Origin: Flavobacterium sp. CF108
GTDB lineage: Bacteria > Bacteroidota > Bacteroidia > Flavobacteriales > Flavobacteriaceae
Length of the DNA: 64,000 nt
Assembly: GCF_900129795.1 (NCBI RefSeq)
Contig: NZ_FQWW01000005.1
Span: 186,001-250,000 of the forward strand
Reading direction: 5' to 3'
A program made the translations under genes and the position numbers. Below, one piece after another: positions 18,188 through 27,369 of this stretch. The notes beneath the pieces were generated by a model. That model was not told the origin of the DNA and ran no database searches. It was given only the letters and a program-made list of their open reading frames with translations. Position 1 is the first letter of the stretch; every line of letters begins with the position of its first letter.

Positions 18188-18856
18188 TTAATCTAAACCA
18201 GGAATGGTAATATCCCAAAATTTACCTGATGCTGTGTTTAAAAGAATGGCATTATAAATTCCGTCTGCAGAATCTTGTGTAGTAAATGGCGCTTGGTTTC
18301 CTCCTAATTTAGTTTGGACCCAGCCCGGATGAATTGGTGTTACAGTAATTTCTTCATCAATTACTCTGGTTGCCAACATTGCTGCATACATATTGATCGC
18401 ATTTTTTGATAATCGATAAGCTGTTCCGTTTGGAGCTGCATTTTTTAATAATCCCATACTGCTTGAAATAAAAGCAATTTTTCCGCCCGTTTTAATATTT
18501 TTTAATAATGATTCTGTAAAGAAAATTACACTCGTCACATTTGTATTAATGGTTTCGGTAAAGGAATCAAAATCAGGTTGATTTGAAAAAGCATCGGGAG
18601 CAATTCCAGCGTTATTTACCAGTAAATCAATATCTTTTGTAATGGCTAAAATTTCTTTAATAGCGTTCTCTCTACTTTCCTGATTTGTCGCTTCTAATGG
18701 AATTACTTTTAAATTCGAATGCGAAAAATCATCTAACTTTCCTGACCTTGTTGTTCCTATTACATTAAAATTTTCAGTTAGTAATTTTTTAGTCAATGCT
18801 AAACCTATTCCGCTGCTAATTCCTGTTATTACAGCTGTTTTATATAACTTGTTCAT
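18188..18856 (-). CDS. Short-chain dehydrogenase/reductase
   Basis: 222 residues, slightly short for a classical SDR. The Rossmann start is TGISSGIGLALTKK, the NNAG motif is VNNAGIAPDA, the catalytic Ser is in FISSSMG and the Tyr/Lys pair is in YRLSKNA. Then PGWVQTKLGG follows. The substrate is unknown. It is 17 bp downstream of a polyketide-cyclase-like gene in the same direction, and both are divergent from an HxlR regulator. Confidence 0.92.
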   Translation of the reverse strand: MNKLYKTAVITGISSGIGLALTKKLLTENFNVIGTTRSGKLDDFSHSNLKVIPLEATNQESRENAIKEILAITKDIDLLVNNAGIAPDAFSNQPDFDSFTETINTNVTSVIFFTESLLKNIKTGGKIAFISSSMGLLKNAAPNGTAYRLSKNAINMYAAMLATRVIDEEITVTPIHPGWVQTKLGGNQAPFTTQDSADGIYNAILLNTASGKFWDITIPGLD

Positions 18857-18873
18857 TTCGTTTTTATCTTAAA

Positions 18874-19323
18874 TTAATTATTGGGTTTAAATCCGCCGCT
18901 TTGCATTAGTAAACCAAACCAGTCTTCTAAATGCCAGGTATGTGTTATTTTTCCATCTTTTAAATAATGAAATTCATGTATTGCGACCGACACTTTTTTG
19001 CTCGTTGCCGGTATACCTATCAATTCTTTATTATGTGTAAATACAATTTCAGCTCTTACCGCCGCACGTTCATGCGTTCCGAAAATTTCTAAAATATTGA
19101 TTTCGATATCGGGAAAATCAGTTGTAAAACCTTTAATAATATCTTGTAAACCTTTTGGACCTGCTGCCTGATTGGGTAAAAGCGGCATATCTTTCCAGTC
19201 CGGCGTACAGATTTTATCTAATAATTCCGGCTGTTTTGTTCCCCAAAGCGCATAAAAGGTTTTGATTGATTCTATTTCGGATGTTGTTAATCCTTTGACC
19301 ATTTCTTCATTATTTGTCTCCAT
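18874..19323 (-). CDS. SnoaL-like ester cyclase family protein
   Basis: 149 residues, one NTF2-like domain: IKTFYALWGTKQPELLDKICTPDW, then GPKGLQDIIKGFTTDFPDIEINI and the strands RAAVRAEIVFTHNKE and HEFHYLKDGKITHTWHLEDW. This matches the predicted ester cyclase/polyketide cyclase group, whose members add or cleave small cyclic esters. No signal peptide. First gene of a two-gene operon with the SDR, opposite the HxlR gene. Confidence 0.85.
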   Translation of the reverse strand: METNNEEMVKGLTTSEIESIKTFYALWGTKQPELLDKICTPDWKDMPLLPNQAAGPKGLQDIIKGFTTDFPDIEINILEIFGTHERAAVRAEIVFTHNKELIGIPATSKKVSVAIHEFHYLKDGKITHTWHLEDWFGLLMQSGGFKPNN

Positions 19324-19427
19324 AATTTTTCATGTTTTTCAGTCGTTTTTTCTGCAGAAAAATGGCTTATTACTATTTCTTAACTACTTTTGTTTCCAAT
19401 AGTTCTACAAATAAACTATCAATAGTT

Positions 19428-19435
19428 TATATTTG
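19428..19435 (+). promoter_or_regulatory. -7 element of the HxlR gene
   Basis: TATATTTG fits TAnnTTTG and lies 51 bases before the ATG at 19487, in the 163-bp divergent gap. ACTATCAATAGTTTAT just upstream contains the dyad ACTAT/ATAGT, a possible regulator site. Confidence 0.45.
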
Positions 19436-19486
19436 CAACTAATGTAAATTGATTTAAGAAAAATTGCGGTAACTAAAAAGTAACTT

Positions 19487-19855
19487 ATGGCACGAAAACT
19501 ACTTGAGAACAAAGATTCTTGCTCAATGCTTCACACCATAAATATAATTGGCACTAAATGGAAGCCTCTTATCCTATACTTATTGGCTAATAAAAGTGTG
19601 CGTTTTGGAAAACTACTTTTCTTTATGGAAGGTGTTTCGAGAAAAGTATTAACCGATCAGCTTCGTGAACTTGAAGAGGATGGTTTTATTTTGAGACAGA
19701 AATTTGGAGAAGTACCGCCAAGAGTAGAATATTCCTTAACAGAAAAAGGAAAATCTTTTCTTCCGGTTTTAAAACAAATGTGCGACTGGACGATTCAATG
19801 GAATCCGGAAATTTCGTTTATGGATTGTAAGATAGTTTTGCCTTTAGAAGATTAA
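19487..19855 (+). CDS. HxlR-family transcriptional regulator
   Basis: 122 residues. The family pattern is complete: CSMLHTINIIGTKWKPLILY, then SVRFGKLLFFMEGVSRKVLTDQLRELEEDG for the winged helix. The Cys near residue 12 is the position used as a redox or electrophile sensor in relatives. It is divergent from the ester cyclase/SDR operon, the probable target; such pairs often answer quinones or aldehydes. Confidence 0.92.
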   Translation: MARKLLENKDSCSMLHTINIIGTKWKPLILYLLANKSVRFGKLLFFMEGVSRKVLTDQLRELEEDGFILRQKFGEVPPRVEYSLTEKGKSFLPVLKQMCDWTIQWNPEISFMDCKIVLPLED

Positions 19856-19869
19856 ATTCGTCCAAATTA

Positions 19870-20646
19870 TTATCTTTTTAAATTCGGAATTTTCTCCGTC
19901 AAATTTTTCCAATAACGTTTTGGCATATGCTGTAAATGCAGTTTGGTATTTTTTCTGGATTCGATATTGACGCTGCTGAAATAACGGCGCCATAAATTCT
20001 GAAAAAACTCCTCGTTGTCGTCGCATATTTCGGCTAAAAATTTAGAGGAATTGGTATCAGCATTAAACTCCAATTGTACCGATGTTGTATTTTCGAGATC
20101 ATAATAAATGCCGTATTTGCGTTTGGCATCATAAATTAACCAGCGTTGATCGGCATAACGGTTTTTAAAATGACTTTCTATCAAAGGCAAAACATCGCAG
20201 TCGGGTTCGACAATTGCGTAATACAAATTGTCTTTGGTCAATTTAAACCTGACAAACGCTTCCATTCGGTGGCTTTCTCTTCCCGTTAAATGAGCGGCTT
20301 TTCTAACTTCTAAAACTGGTAAATTAGATAAATCCCTTTCCACATTTATGGAACTCGAAAAAATATATTTTACGTATTGAAATAAGGTTTCGTCAATTTT
20401 ATCAATTTCAGATAAAAATGCTCTGTAAATATTTGCAAAACCTTCTTTTGAAAGCTTTTGTTTTAATCCGTTTAAAACCCGTTTTGCTTTTACTAAATCT
20501 GTTGTTACCAAATGTTTATTCGAAAAAAGCAACGCATTTGAGACTTCGCTTTTAGCAAAAACAATATCATCGAGTTTAAGTTCGTAAATTTCAAATACAG
20601 CCGAAAGCCAGCCTTCAAAAGTACTATCGTAAATTATTTGTGTCAT
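19870..20646 (-). CDS. TIGR03915-family putative DNA repair protein (DUF4130)
   Basis: 258 residues. The start MTQIIYDSTFEGWLSAVFEIYELK and the end FFQNLWRRYFSSVNIESRKN are typical of this family, which is found almost only next to a radical-SAM protein of the TIGR03916 family and in some genomes is fused to a uracil-DNA glycosylase-like domain. No such glycosylase domain is seen here. It lies 5 bp after the radical-SAM gene, so they form one operon. The exact reaction is unknown; DNA repair is assigned by association. Confidence 0.88.
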   Translation of the reverse strand: MTQIIYDSTFEGWLSAVFEIYELKLDDIVFAKSEVSNALLFSNKHLVTTDLVKAKRVLNGLKQKLSKEGFANIYRAFLSEIDKIDETLFQYVKYIFSSSINVERDLSNLPVLEVRKAAHLTGRESHRMEAFVRFKLTKDNLYYAIVEPDCDVLPLIESHFKNRYADQRWLIYDAKRKYGIYYDLENTTSVQLEFNADTNSSKFLAEICDDNEEFFQNLWRRYFSSVNIESRKNTKLHLQHMPKRYWKNLTEKIPNLKR

Positions 20647-20651
20647 TTCGT

Positions 20652-21911
20652 TTAAAATAAAGAAAGCTGATTTGAGAAATCATTTTTGTATTTGCTTTTC
20701 TGTGTATTCAAAATATGATCTTTTATTTGAATAGAAGTTAAATCCCGCTGTAATTGAAAAGGCGAAGCAAAAGCCAAAAAGTATTTTGACCTGCTGTAAG
20801 CGATTCCTAATTTCTGTAAATCTTCGGGTTGCAATCTTTTAAATTTTCTCGCGGAGACAATTTTATGCGCGCTTGAAACTCCAATTCCGGGAATTCGGAG
20901 AATCAATTCTAAATCGGCGGTATTGATATCAACTGGAAATTGATTCAGATTTCGCAAAGCCCAGCCTAGTTTTGGATCAATATCCAAATCAAGATTCGGC
21001 TGATCGAAACCTACAATTTCATTGACATTAAATCCGTAAAAGCGAAGTAGCCAATCGGCCTGATACAATCGATTTTCCCGAATCATGGGAACAGGCGTAC
21101 CAATTGCCGGAAGCCGATTGTCATAACTTATTGGCACATATCCGGAATAATAAACACGTTTCATGTTCATTTGTTCGTAGAAATAATTGGCCATTCCTAG
21201 AATTTCCATGTCATTTTCTTTGGTTGCACCAATTACCATTTGCGTACTTTGGCCCGCCGGAGCAAAAAGCGGCGCTTTGTAGTTTAGCTTTTTTTCTTCT
21301 TTATAACCAACAATTTCATTTTTGAGATATTCCATTGGTTTAATCACATCAATATGATTTTTATCGGGAGCCAATAGTTTAAGACTTTGTTCTGTTGGCA
21401 TTTCGACATTTACACTTAAACGATCTGCATAAAGTCCTGCTTCTTTTAGTAATTCGTCGCTCGCGCCCGGAATCGCTTTTAAATGAATGTATCCATTAAA
21501 GTTTTCTTCTAACCGAAGTTTCTTTACGATTCTCACCAAACGTTCCATTGTATAATCGGGATTATCAAAAATACCCGAACTCAAAAACAAACCTTCGATA
21601 TAATTTCTTCGGTAAAAACCAATCGTCAAATCCACCACTTCCTGAACAGTGAAAGCAGCGCGTTTTACATCATTGCTTTTTCTGCTCACGCAATACGCAC
21701 AGTTGAAAATACAATGATTGGTCAGTAAAATTTTAAGCAGCGAAACACAGCGACCGTCTTCGGTATACGCATGGCAGATTCCTTTTCCCATTGCATCGCC
21801 AAGTCCTTTGCCTTTATTTTCTCGCTTACTGCCACTGGACGAACACGAAACATCATATTTTGCTGCATCGGCTAAAATAGCCAGTTTCTCCATCACTCTT
21901 TCGTGTACCAT
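20652..21911 (-). CDS. Putative DNA-modification/repair radical SAM protein (TIGR03916 type)
   Basis: 419 residues. The [4Fe-4S] cluster motif is CIFNCAYC (C-x3-C-x2-C), within LLTNHCIFNCAYCVSRKSND. Further SAM-barrel strands follow (GLFLSSGIFDNPDYT, GYIHLKAIPGAS). The C-terminus (about 320-375) has a helix-hairpin-helix, DLELILRIPGIGVSSAHKIVSARKF, a DNA-binding element, so the substrate is probably nucleic acid. Upstream gene of the pair with the DUF4130 protein. Its role is known only by association with DNA repair. Confidence 0.9.
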   Translation of the reverse strand: MVHERVMEKLAILADAAKYDVSCSSSGSKRENKGKGLGDAMGKGICHAYTEDGRCVSLLKILLTNHCIFNCAYCVSRKSNDVKRAAFTVQEVVDLTIGFYRRNYIEGLFLSSGIFDNPDYTMERLVRIVKKLRLEENFNGYIHLKAIPGASDELLKEAGLYADRLSVNVEMPTEQSLKLLAPDKNHIDVIKPMEYLKNEIVGYKEEKKLNYKAPLFAPAGQSTQMVIGATKENDMEILGMANYFYEQMNMKRVYYSGYVPISYDNRLPAIGTPVPMIRENRLYQADWLLRFYGFNVNEIVGFDQPNLDLDIDPKLGWALRNLNQFPVDINTADLELILRIPGIGVSSAHKIVSARKFKRLQPEDLQKLGIAYSRSKYFLAFASPFQLQRDLTSIQIKDHILNTQKSKYKNDFSNQLSLF

Positions 21912-22254
21912 TTTGACGTTTTTTTGTTTTTGGAATGAAATTTCATCATTTCAAAATTAGGAATTTGGCATCGAGAAGAGTTGAAAATCACTGTTCTAAA
22001 TTGTATCAAATTTTCAGGCTAAAGCTAACAATAACAAAGCTTTTCTTAATAATTATCTCGCTCAAAATAAATGAGTTAAAGTTTAAAAACAGGTATAAAT
22101 ACCTGGTCCAAAATTTTTGAATATTTATACATTGCACTAACAGTTATGAAAAATTTTTATAACCCCCTTAAGATTATTTTTCAATTCTTTTTTTGATAAA
22201 ATTGAGACTACTGTATTAGCGAATAAAATTAAAAGAATCAAAAAAGCTAAAGCA
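21912..22254. other. Intergenic region with a perfect palindrome
   Basis: This 343-bp AT-rich gap carries no ORF with support. It must hold divergent promoters for the radical-SAM operon and the 80-residue protein. The one clear element is CAGGTA-TAAA-TACCTG at 22090-22105, a 6-bp-arm dyad suited to a dimeric regulator. Confidence 0.5.
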
Positions 22255-22497
22255 ATGAATTTTGAAAAAGGACAAGATGTATCCTACACAACTTTAAGCG
22301 GGAGATCTTACAGGGCTATTGTATTAGAAAGAAAATTAGATTTTAAAAAAGGGCTTATCAAAAAATCTGCAATGAAAGAAATGACTTTTCATTATTTGAT
22401 TGAAGTCTATAGAAATGATCTTAGGGAACAAATTCTTTGTTCAGTGGAGCAGATTAAGCTTTTAGAACAAAAACAATGTGTGAAAAAAGCGGCTTAA
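22255..22497 (+). CDS. Small hypothetical protein
   Basis: 80 residues, basic, no signal peptide or membrane segment. The sequence looks like a small beta-barrel: DVSYTTLSGRSYRAIVLERKLDF, then MTFHYLIEVYRNDLREQILCSVEQIKLLEQK. The opening resembles tudor/KOW-like folds, but I do not assign it. It is single, and its stop overlaps the convergent hydrolase stop by 4 bp. Confidence 0.65.
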   Translation: MNFEKGQDVSYTTLSGRSYRAIVLERKLDFKKGLIKKSAMKEMTFHYLIEVYRNDLREQILCSVEQIKLLEQKQCVKKAA

Positions 22498-23255
22498 TAG
22501 CTGTTTTTAATAAATAATGTGACTTTGTTTATAACCAATTCTGCTGCTTCTTTATGCGGTGTGTGTCCAGTCTCAGGAATAATATATTTCTCAGATTTTC
22601 CGCCTGCCAAATTTATAGTTTTATTGACCTGCTCTAAAGTTCCATATTCATCACTTTCACCCTGAATAAATAAAAGAGGCGAATCGATTTTTGGCAGTAA
22701 ATATTCAATATTCCAATCTCTAAAATCATTTCGAAGCCAGGTTTCTGTCCAAGCCTTAAATATTGTTTCTGTTTTTTTGCCATGGTATTTCCCAAGCCTT
22801 AAAGGCAGATTTGTAGTTTCATAAGTATGAACAGCTTCCCGAATTCCCTGCAGCGTAATATCTTCAACAAAAATATGTGCAGCTTCGCAGATTAATGCTT
22901 TAACTCTGTTTTTATATTTACTGGCTGCGATTAATGCAATTGAGCCTCCATCGCTGTGTCCAAACAAAACAGCATTTTCTATTTTTAGAGTTTCTAGTAA
23001 ATCATTTAAAATATCGGCTTCTAACTCTAAATAATTTACGGGTCTGATATAAGTGTTCATCGAATCAGATTTTCCATAACCCAAACGATCATAGATTAAA
23101 ACATTACATTTAGAAATTTCGGCAAGCTGCTTTGGAAAATCTCTCCAGAGTTCAACACAGCCTAAAGAATCATGCAAAAAGACAATTACTGGTCGATTTT
23201 CAAAATTATTATGAAACTCAACATAAAGATTACTTCCGTTTATATCAATCAACAT
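22494..23255 (-). CDS. Alpha/beta hydrolase (Ser nucleophile)
   Basis: 253 residues, cytoplasmic. Oxyanion region VFLHDSLGCVELW, nucleophile elbow LFGHSDGGSIAL with the catalytic Ser, acid near FIQGESDEYG, and the His in PETGHTPHKEA. Substrate not predictable. It overlaps the upstream EamA transporter gene by 7 bp, so the two are co-translated. Confidence 0.9.
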   Translation of the reverse strand: MLIDINGSNLYVEFHNNFENRPVIVFLHDSLGCVELWRDFPKQLAEISKCNVLIYDRLGYGKSDSMNTYIRPVNYLELEADILNDLLETLKIENAVLFGHSDGGSIALIAASKYKNRVKALICEAAHIFVEDITLQGIREAVHTYETTNLPLRLGKYHGKKTETIFKAWTETWLRNDFRDWNIEYLLPKIDSPLLFIQGESDEYGTLEQVNKTINLAGGKSEKYIIPETGHTPHKEAAELVINKVTLFIKNSY

Positions 23256-24151
23256 GTGATAGTTTGTTTTTGAATTGCTTTTTCTTTTTTTGCTTTGGAT
23301 ATATTAAGATACACAATTGCACCAAGCATTATTGCAATACCTATGATTTGCATAAAAGATACTTTTTCACCCAAAATAATATGTGCACAAAAAACCGCCG
23401 CAGGCAGCTCTAAAGTTAATAATACAGAACTTAATCCGACACCAATTTTTGGCATTCCGACTGTAAAACAAATTGGCGGAATTACAGTTCCAAATACTGC
23501 TAAAAAAGTTCCCCATTGCAATAACCCGAAATCTAAATGTGTACTTGTTGTAATTGACTCATAATTAATTAGAAAAATAATCATCGCCGAACCGCTTGTC
23601 ATTAGAGCACTTTTCTCAAACATAGGCGTTTCTTTTCCAATTTTACTTGTAAAAACAATATAAAGTGTGTAAAGTATTGCTGATAACAAACTTAGTAGAA
23701 CTCCTGTAATCGAAATATTCAAATTCTTTAAATCCATAAGGTTGCCAGCCAAAACAGTTCCGAAAATTATAAAAACTGCTGAAAAAATTTCTACTGCACT
23801 TGGTTTCTTTTTGAAAAATATCCATTCAATTAAAATACTAAGCCAGGTAATCTGCATTAATAAAACTATTGCTAAAGATGCAGGAATATAAGCTACCGAA
23901 AGATAATATGTATAAGCTGAAGATCCCATTGAAGTTCCGGCCAAAAGTAATTTCCAGTTTAACTGCAGCTTCTGTCCATTTTTTATTTTTCTAAAAAATA
24001 CAATTGTCCATAAAATTAATGTTCCGAAAAAAGCTTGTGCCAATGTTATTTCACCAGGTGTATAACCTTGTCCGTAGGCAATTTTAGCAAAAGAAGAAAG
24101 CATTCCAAAACTTAATGCACCCAATGCTACGATGATAATATATTTATTCAT
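23249..24151 (-). CDS. EamA/DMT-family exporter
   Basis: 300 residues and about ten membrane helices in two five-helix halves, the standard DMT layout: GALSFGMLSSFAKIAYGQGYTPGEITLAQ opens the first EamA domain, and PAAVFCAHIILGEKVSFMQIIGIAIMLGAI closes the second. The C-terminal tail is lysine-rich. Divergent from an Lrp/AsnC gene; in such pairs the exporter usually moves amino acids or related metabolites. Confidence 0.92.
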   Translation of the reverse strand: MNKYIIIVALGALSFGMLSSFAKIAYGQGYTPGEITLAQAFFGTLILWTIVFFRKIKNGQKLQLNWKLLLAGTSMGSSAYTYYLSVAYIPASLAIVLLMQITWLSILIEWIFFKKKPSAVEIFSAVFIIFGTVLAGNLMDLKNLNISITGVLLSLLSAILYTLYIVFTSKIGKETPMFEKSALMTSGSAMIIFLINYESITTSTHLDFGLLQWGTFLAVFGTVIPPICFTVGMPKIGVGLSSVLLTLELPAAVFCAHIILGEKVSFMQIIGIAIMLGAIVYLNISKAKKEKAIQKQTITC

Positions 24152-24311
24152 TTTTAAAGTAAAATTTTGTTTTGTCCTGACAAAAGTATTAATTACAGAA
24201 CAATGATATATATTTTACAAATAAATATGTATTAATTCCTTTAAAGTATTTATAATTTCGAATTTTGTTCTAAATTAGATTATTTTTTATAATTTAACTG
24301 GAAAAAATCCA

Positions 24312-24770
24312 ATGCAAGAATTAAGCAAACAAGAAATTGAATTACTTCGAATCCTTCAAAAAAATGCAAGATTTGACATTACTGACTTAACAGAAAGATT
24401 AAACATGTCCCGTACTTCTGTATACGACCGGATAAAAAAACTGGAAAATGAAGGTTATATTAAAGATTACGTTGCTATTGTTGATCCAAAGAAAGTAGGC
24501 TTAAACTTCACCGTAATTATCAATGTTTCATTAATCAGCCAGCGTTTAGAGTTCGTAGAAGAGTTTTCCCGACAAGTTGCTGCACTCGATGAAGTTGTAG
24601 AAGGATATGTTACGGGAGGAATTTTCGACTACATATTAAAAGTTGTAGTCAAAGACCCCGAGGCTTTTAATGTTTTTATTCAAAAGCTTTCGACGATTCC
24701 AAATATTAGTAAGGTTCAGAGTTCTTTTGTAATGAGCTACATTAAACAATCAACAACTTTGCATTTTTAA
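24312..24770 (+). CDS. Lrp/AsnC-family transcriptional regulator
   Basis: 152 residues. The N-terminal helix-turn-helix is DITDLTERLNMSRTSVYDRIKKLENEGYIKDY and the C-terminal RAM domain (about 65-150) starts FTVIINVSLISQR and includes GYVTGGIFDYILKVVVKD. Divergent from the EamA exporter at 160 bp, which it probably controls in response to an amino acid. Confidence 0.95.
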   Translation: MQELSKQEIELLRILQKNARFDITDLTERLNMSRTSVYDRIKKLENEGYIKDYVAIVDPKKVGLNFTVIINVSLISQRLEFVEEFSRQVAALDEVVEGYVTGGIFDYILKVVVKDPEAFNVFIQKLSTIPNISKVQSSFVMSYIKQSTTLHF

Positions 24771-24793
24771 AAAGACTAATCTTTAATTTAAAA

Positions 24794-25396
24794 CTATACT
24801 AAAGTCTCTTCATTATTCAATCCCAAAATCTTACCGTAAGCTACGGCTGCTTTATGCACCTGAACAAACCAGTCTTCGGCAGCATTATCATCGGCACCAT
24901 CAGAAATGTATTTGAGACATAAAAACGGAATATTCTCTTTCATTGCAATCATGGCTAAAACATAGCCTTCCATATCTACAACATTATAGGCATCTGAGCA
25001 ATGTCCCATTTCAAAATTATCGCCAGTTCCGCAAATTCCTTCTTTCAGGTTATCCATTTTCAAACCATATTCCAAAACTGTAGGCAGTCCAGATAATGGC
25101 GTTTCATATTGTGCATAACCTAATCCCTGAACATCCATATCTCTTTGTACAAATTTAGTACAGCAGATAACGTCTCCTTTTTGGAAAAAGCTGCTTCCAG
25201 CAGATCCTAAATTAACTATTAATGAAGGCTTTTTATTTTGAATAGCTTTAGACAATTCATACGCTGCATTAACTTTTCCAATTCCTGTAATCAATGTATT
25301 GTAGTTTTTAAAAACTTCTGCCGCTTCAGATTCAAGAGCAAAAGAGAATAATATATCGTCGATGGTAAAAGATTGGTTTTGATTAATTTTGATCAT
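24794..25396 (-). CDS. Nucleoside phosphorylase/MTA-SAH nucleosidase-like protein
   Basis: 200 residues, shorter than MtnN. The purine nucleoside phosphorylase fold is visible: NTLITGIGKVNAAYELSK, IVNLGSAGSSF and the ribose-binding VVDMEGYVLAMIA with Met-Glu. The Asp of the purine site fits CLKYISDGADDNAAEDW. It should cleave a purine nucleoside such as 5'-methylthioadenosine. Single gene. Confidence 0.82.
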   Translation of the reverse strand: MIKINQNQSFTIDDILFSFALESEAAEVFKNYNTLITGIGKVNAAYELSKAIQNKKPSLIVNLGSAGSSFFQKGDVICCTKFVQRDMDVQGLGYAQYETPLSGLPTVLEYGLKMDNLKEGICGTGDNFEMGHCSDAYNVVDMEGYVLAMIAMKENIPFLCLKYISDGADDNAAEDWFVQVHKAAVAYGKILGLNNEETLV

Positions 25397-25566
25397 GTTT
25401 AATTTGGATTTTCAGTCAGCAAAAATACATTTAAAAACTTTTTCTATTTAATGTATTTCTTCTAATTCTAAAAACCACGTTAAAATCCCAATCAAATAGC
25501 GGTTTTTCCATATAAAAAAATATATTTGTCAAAAGCAGTTTCCCCAAGAACCGAAAAGACATTTGT

Positions 25567-26130
25567 ATGGATAATGAAAAATTTATTTTCTGCCTTGAAG
25601 GCGTACAGGACGTAGATACCGTTATAACTACTGATGTGGTTAAAAATCTGGAAGAAATTGCTATTGACCAGGGAATTGCAAGTATTTATAAAGCCTGCGA
25701 TACGATTGAAGGTTTGGAGGAAAGCTTGAATACCCTGCTTTATGACGATCATAATTTTAAGGATTATGAAATCATTTATCTTGTAATGCCGGGGCAGGAA
25801 AACAACATTTGTCTTCATGATTATTATTACAGCCTCGAAGAAATAGCTGAACTTTTTGAAGGAAAGATGAAAGGAAAAATTATTCATTTTGCCAATAAAA
25901 AAAGACTCGACCTCAACAACGAAGAAGCGCAATACTTTCTGGATATTACCGGCGCGCGTGCCATTTCGGGTTACGGATCAACTTATAATAAAATCGCCAG
26001 CTGCAGTACAATCGACAAAGCATTTTTTAGTTTGTATCAGGAAAACGATGATCTTACGGAAGTGGTAGAAGATTTGTACCAAAAACATTATGCGCTTTGC
26101 AAATTACTTGATTTTAGATTGTATTATTAA
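25567..26130 (+). CDS. DUF6642-like protein
   Basis: 187 residues, acidic, no export signal. I recognise the general form (FCLEGVQDVDTVITTDVVKNLEEI at the start, ALCKLLDFRLYY at the end) as DUF6642, known from Bacteroidota and of unknown function. A CHAT- or Rossmann-like alpha/beta fold is possible from the strand KDYEIIYLVMPGQ and the helix repeat. It is 2 bp before an AraC gene, so it is co-transcribed with it. Confidence 0.75.
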   Translation: MDNEKFIFCLEGVQDVDTVITTDVVKNLEEIAIDQGIASIYKACDTIEGLEESLNTLLYDDHNFKDYEIIYLVMPGQENNICLHDYYYSLEEIAELFEGKMKGKIIHFANKKRLDLNNEEAQYFLDITGARAISGYGSTYNKIASCSTIDKAFFSLYQENDDLTEVVEDLYQKHYALCKLLDFRLYY

Positions 26131-26132
26131 GT

Positions 26133-27053
26133 ATGAGCGCCAAGACAACTGAGAAAATAAAAACCTATAATCCTTCAAGATTTCGAGAGAAGTTTCTGGG
26201 AGAGGACAATCCTATTCATTTGCTTTTCAAATCAAATTCAGATCATTTTTTCTGTTTGGAGATTGAGGAAATTATGCAGATGCAATATCCGGTGCCGCCA
26301 TCAAAACATTCTTGTCATACTTTAATTTTTATTTCTTCGGGTCAGCATGTTATGAAATTGGGTTATCAGGAATACATTACTACCGATAACGAAATGATTA
26401 TGGTTCCAGCTGGTCAGATTTTTTCCCTTGACAATGTAAATAGTATACACAAAGGCTACATCTGCCAGTTTCATCCCGATATTTTAATTGGAAAATACGG
26501 CAGCCGCGAAATGCTTAATGAATTTGATTTCATGAAAATTTCCGGAAACCCAAAAATTACTTTAGCTTCAGAAGATGTAGCAAATGTTACTGCTGTTTTA
26601 GAACGTCTTCAAAGAGAATATTCTGAAACAACAACTGCAAATTTGAATATTGTTCAGTCGTATTTGATTGCTTTGTTTTATGAAATGAATAAAAATTCGG
26701 TTAAGAGTGCTAAAAGTATTTTGGCCGCAGAGGTTATTACCAATAAGTTCAAAGAACTGATTCATGAGCATATTAAAACCCATCATTTTGTTCATTATTA
26801 TGCTTCACTGCTCAGTGTTACGCCAAATCATTTGAATAAATCTGTTCGAACGGTTACCGGAAAATCGGCAGCAAAATGGATTGACGAGACCATATTGCTG
26901 GAAGCTAAATATCTATTGTTTCAAACTACACTTTCTGTAAGTGAAATTGCCATACAAGTGGGACTTGAAGACCAATCGTACTTTAGTCGGTTTTTCAAAA
27001 AACATGAAGGAATTAGTCCTATTCAATATCGAAAAATGATTGATAAATCCTAA
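26133..27053 (+). CDS. AraC-family transcriptional regulator
   Basis: 306 residues. N-terminal cupin-like part (about 50-120: HTLIFISSGQHVMKLGYQEYITTDNEMIMVPAG read in pieces) and C-terminal double helix-turn-helix (about 205-304), with HYYASLLSVTPNHLNKSVRTVTG and SEIAIQVGLEDQSYFSRFFKK, then GISPIQYRK. Second gene of a pair with the DUF6642 protein. Targets unknown. Confidence 0.92.
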   Translation: MSAKTTEKIKTYNPSRFREKFLGEDNPIHLLFKSNSDHFFCLEIEEIMQMQYPVPPSKHSCHTLIFISSGQHVMKLGYQEYITTDNEMIMVPAGQIFSLDNVNSIHKGYICQFHPDILIGKYGSREMLNEFDFMKISGNPKITLASEDVANVTAVLERLQREYSETTTANLNIVQSYLIALFYEMNKNSVKSAKSILAAEVITNKFKELIHEHIKTHHFVHYYASLLSVTPNHLNKSVRTVTGKSAAKWIDETILLEAKYLLFQTTLSVSEIAIQVGLEDQSYFSRFFKKHEGISPIQYRKMIDKS

Positions 27054-27114
27054 TTATTGATTATTGCATCCTAATAAATAACAATACATTTTTCTGAAAT
27101 TTGCATCTCAAAAA

Positions 27115-27324
27115 ATGCATATTATGATTTATGTTTTTAAAACTTCCGTTGACAGTCGATCCAAGTTTGAGTCGGCTTCTGCCCTGCTTCAGGAATTACT
27201 CCCAAATTCTTTATGGAATTTTGATCTCGAGGACTGCGATAATATTTTAAGAATCGACAGCGAACTTGATATTCCTAATTTAATTCAAAACAACGGCATT
27301 TTTGATTGTATCGAATTAGAATAA
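27115..27324 (+). CDS. Small ferredoxin-like-fold protein (hypothetical)
   Basis: 69 residues; a second ATG at 27124 is an alternative start. The pattern strand-helix-strand-strand-helix-strand is suggested by IYVFKTSVDS, FESASALLQELLP, WNFDLEDCDNILRID, IPNLIQNNG and CIELE. This resembles the heavy-metal-associated fold but has no CxxC metal site. No function can be given. It is 45 bp before the pentapeptide gene. Confidence 0.65.
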   Translation: MHIMIYVFKTSVDSRSKFESASALLQELLPNSLWNFDLEDCDNILRIDSELDIPNLIQNNGIFDCIELE

Positions 27325-27369
27325 AATCAAGTTCATTTCTCCCGTTTTTCAATTTCTTCATACCATTTA

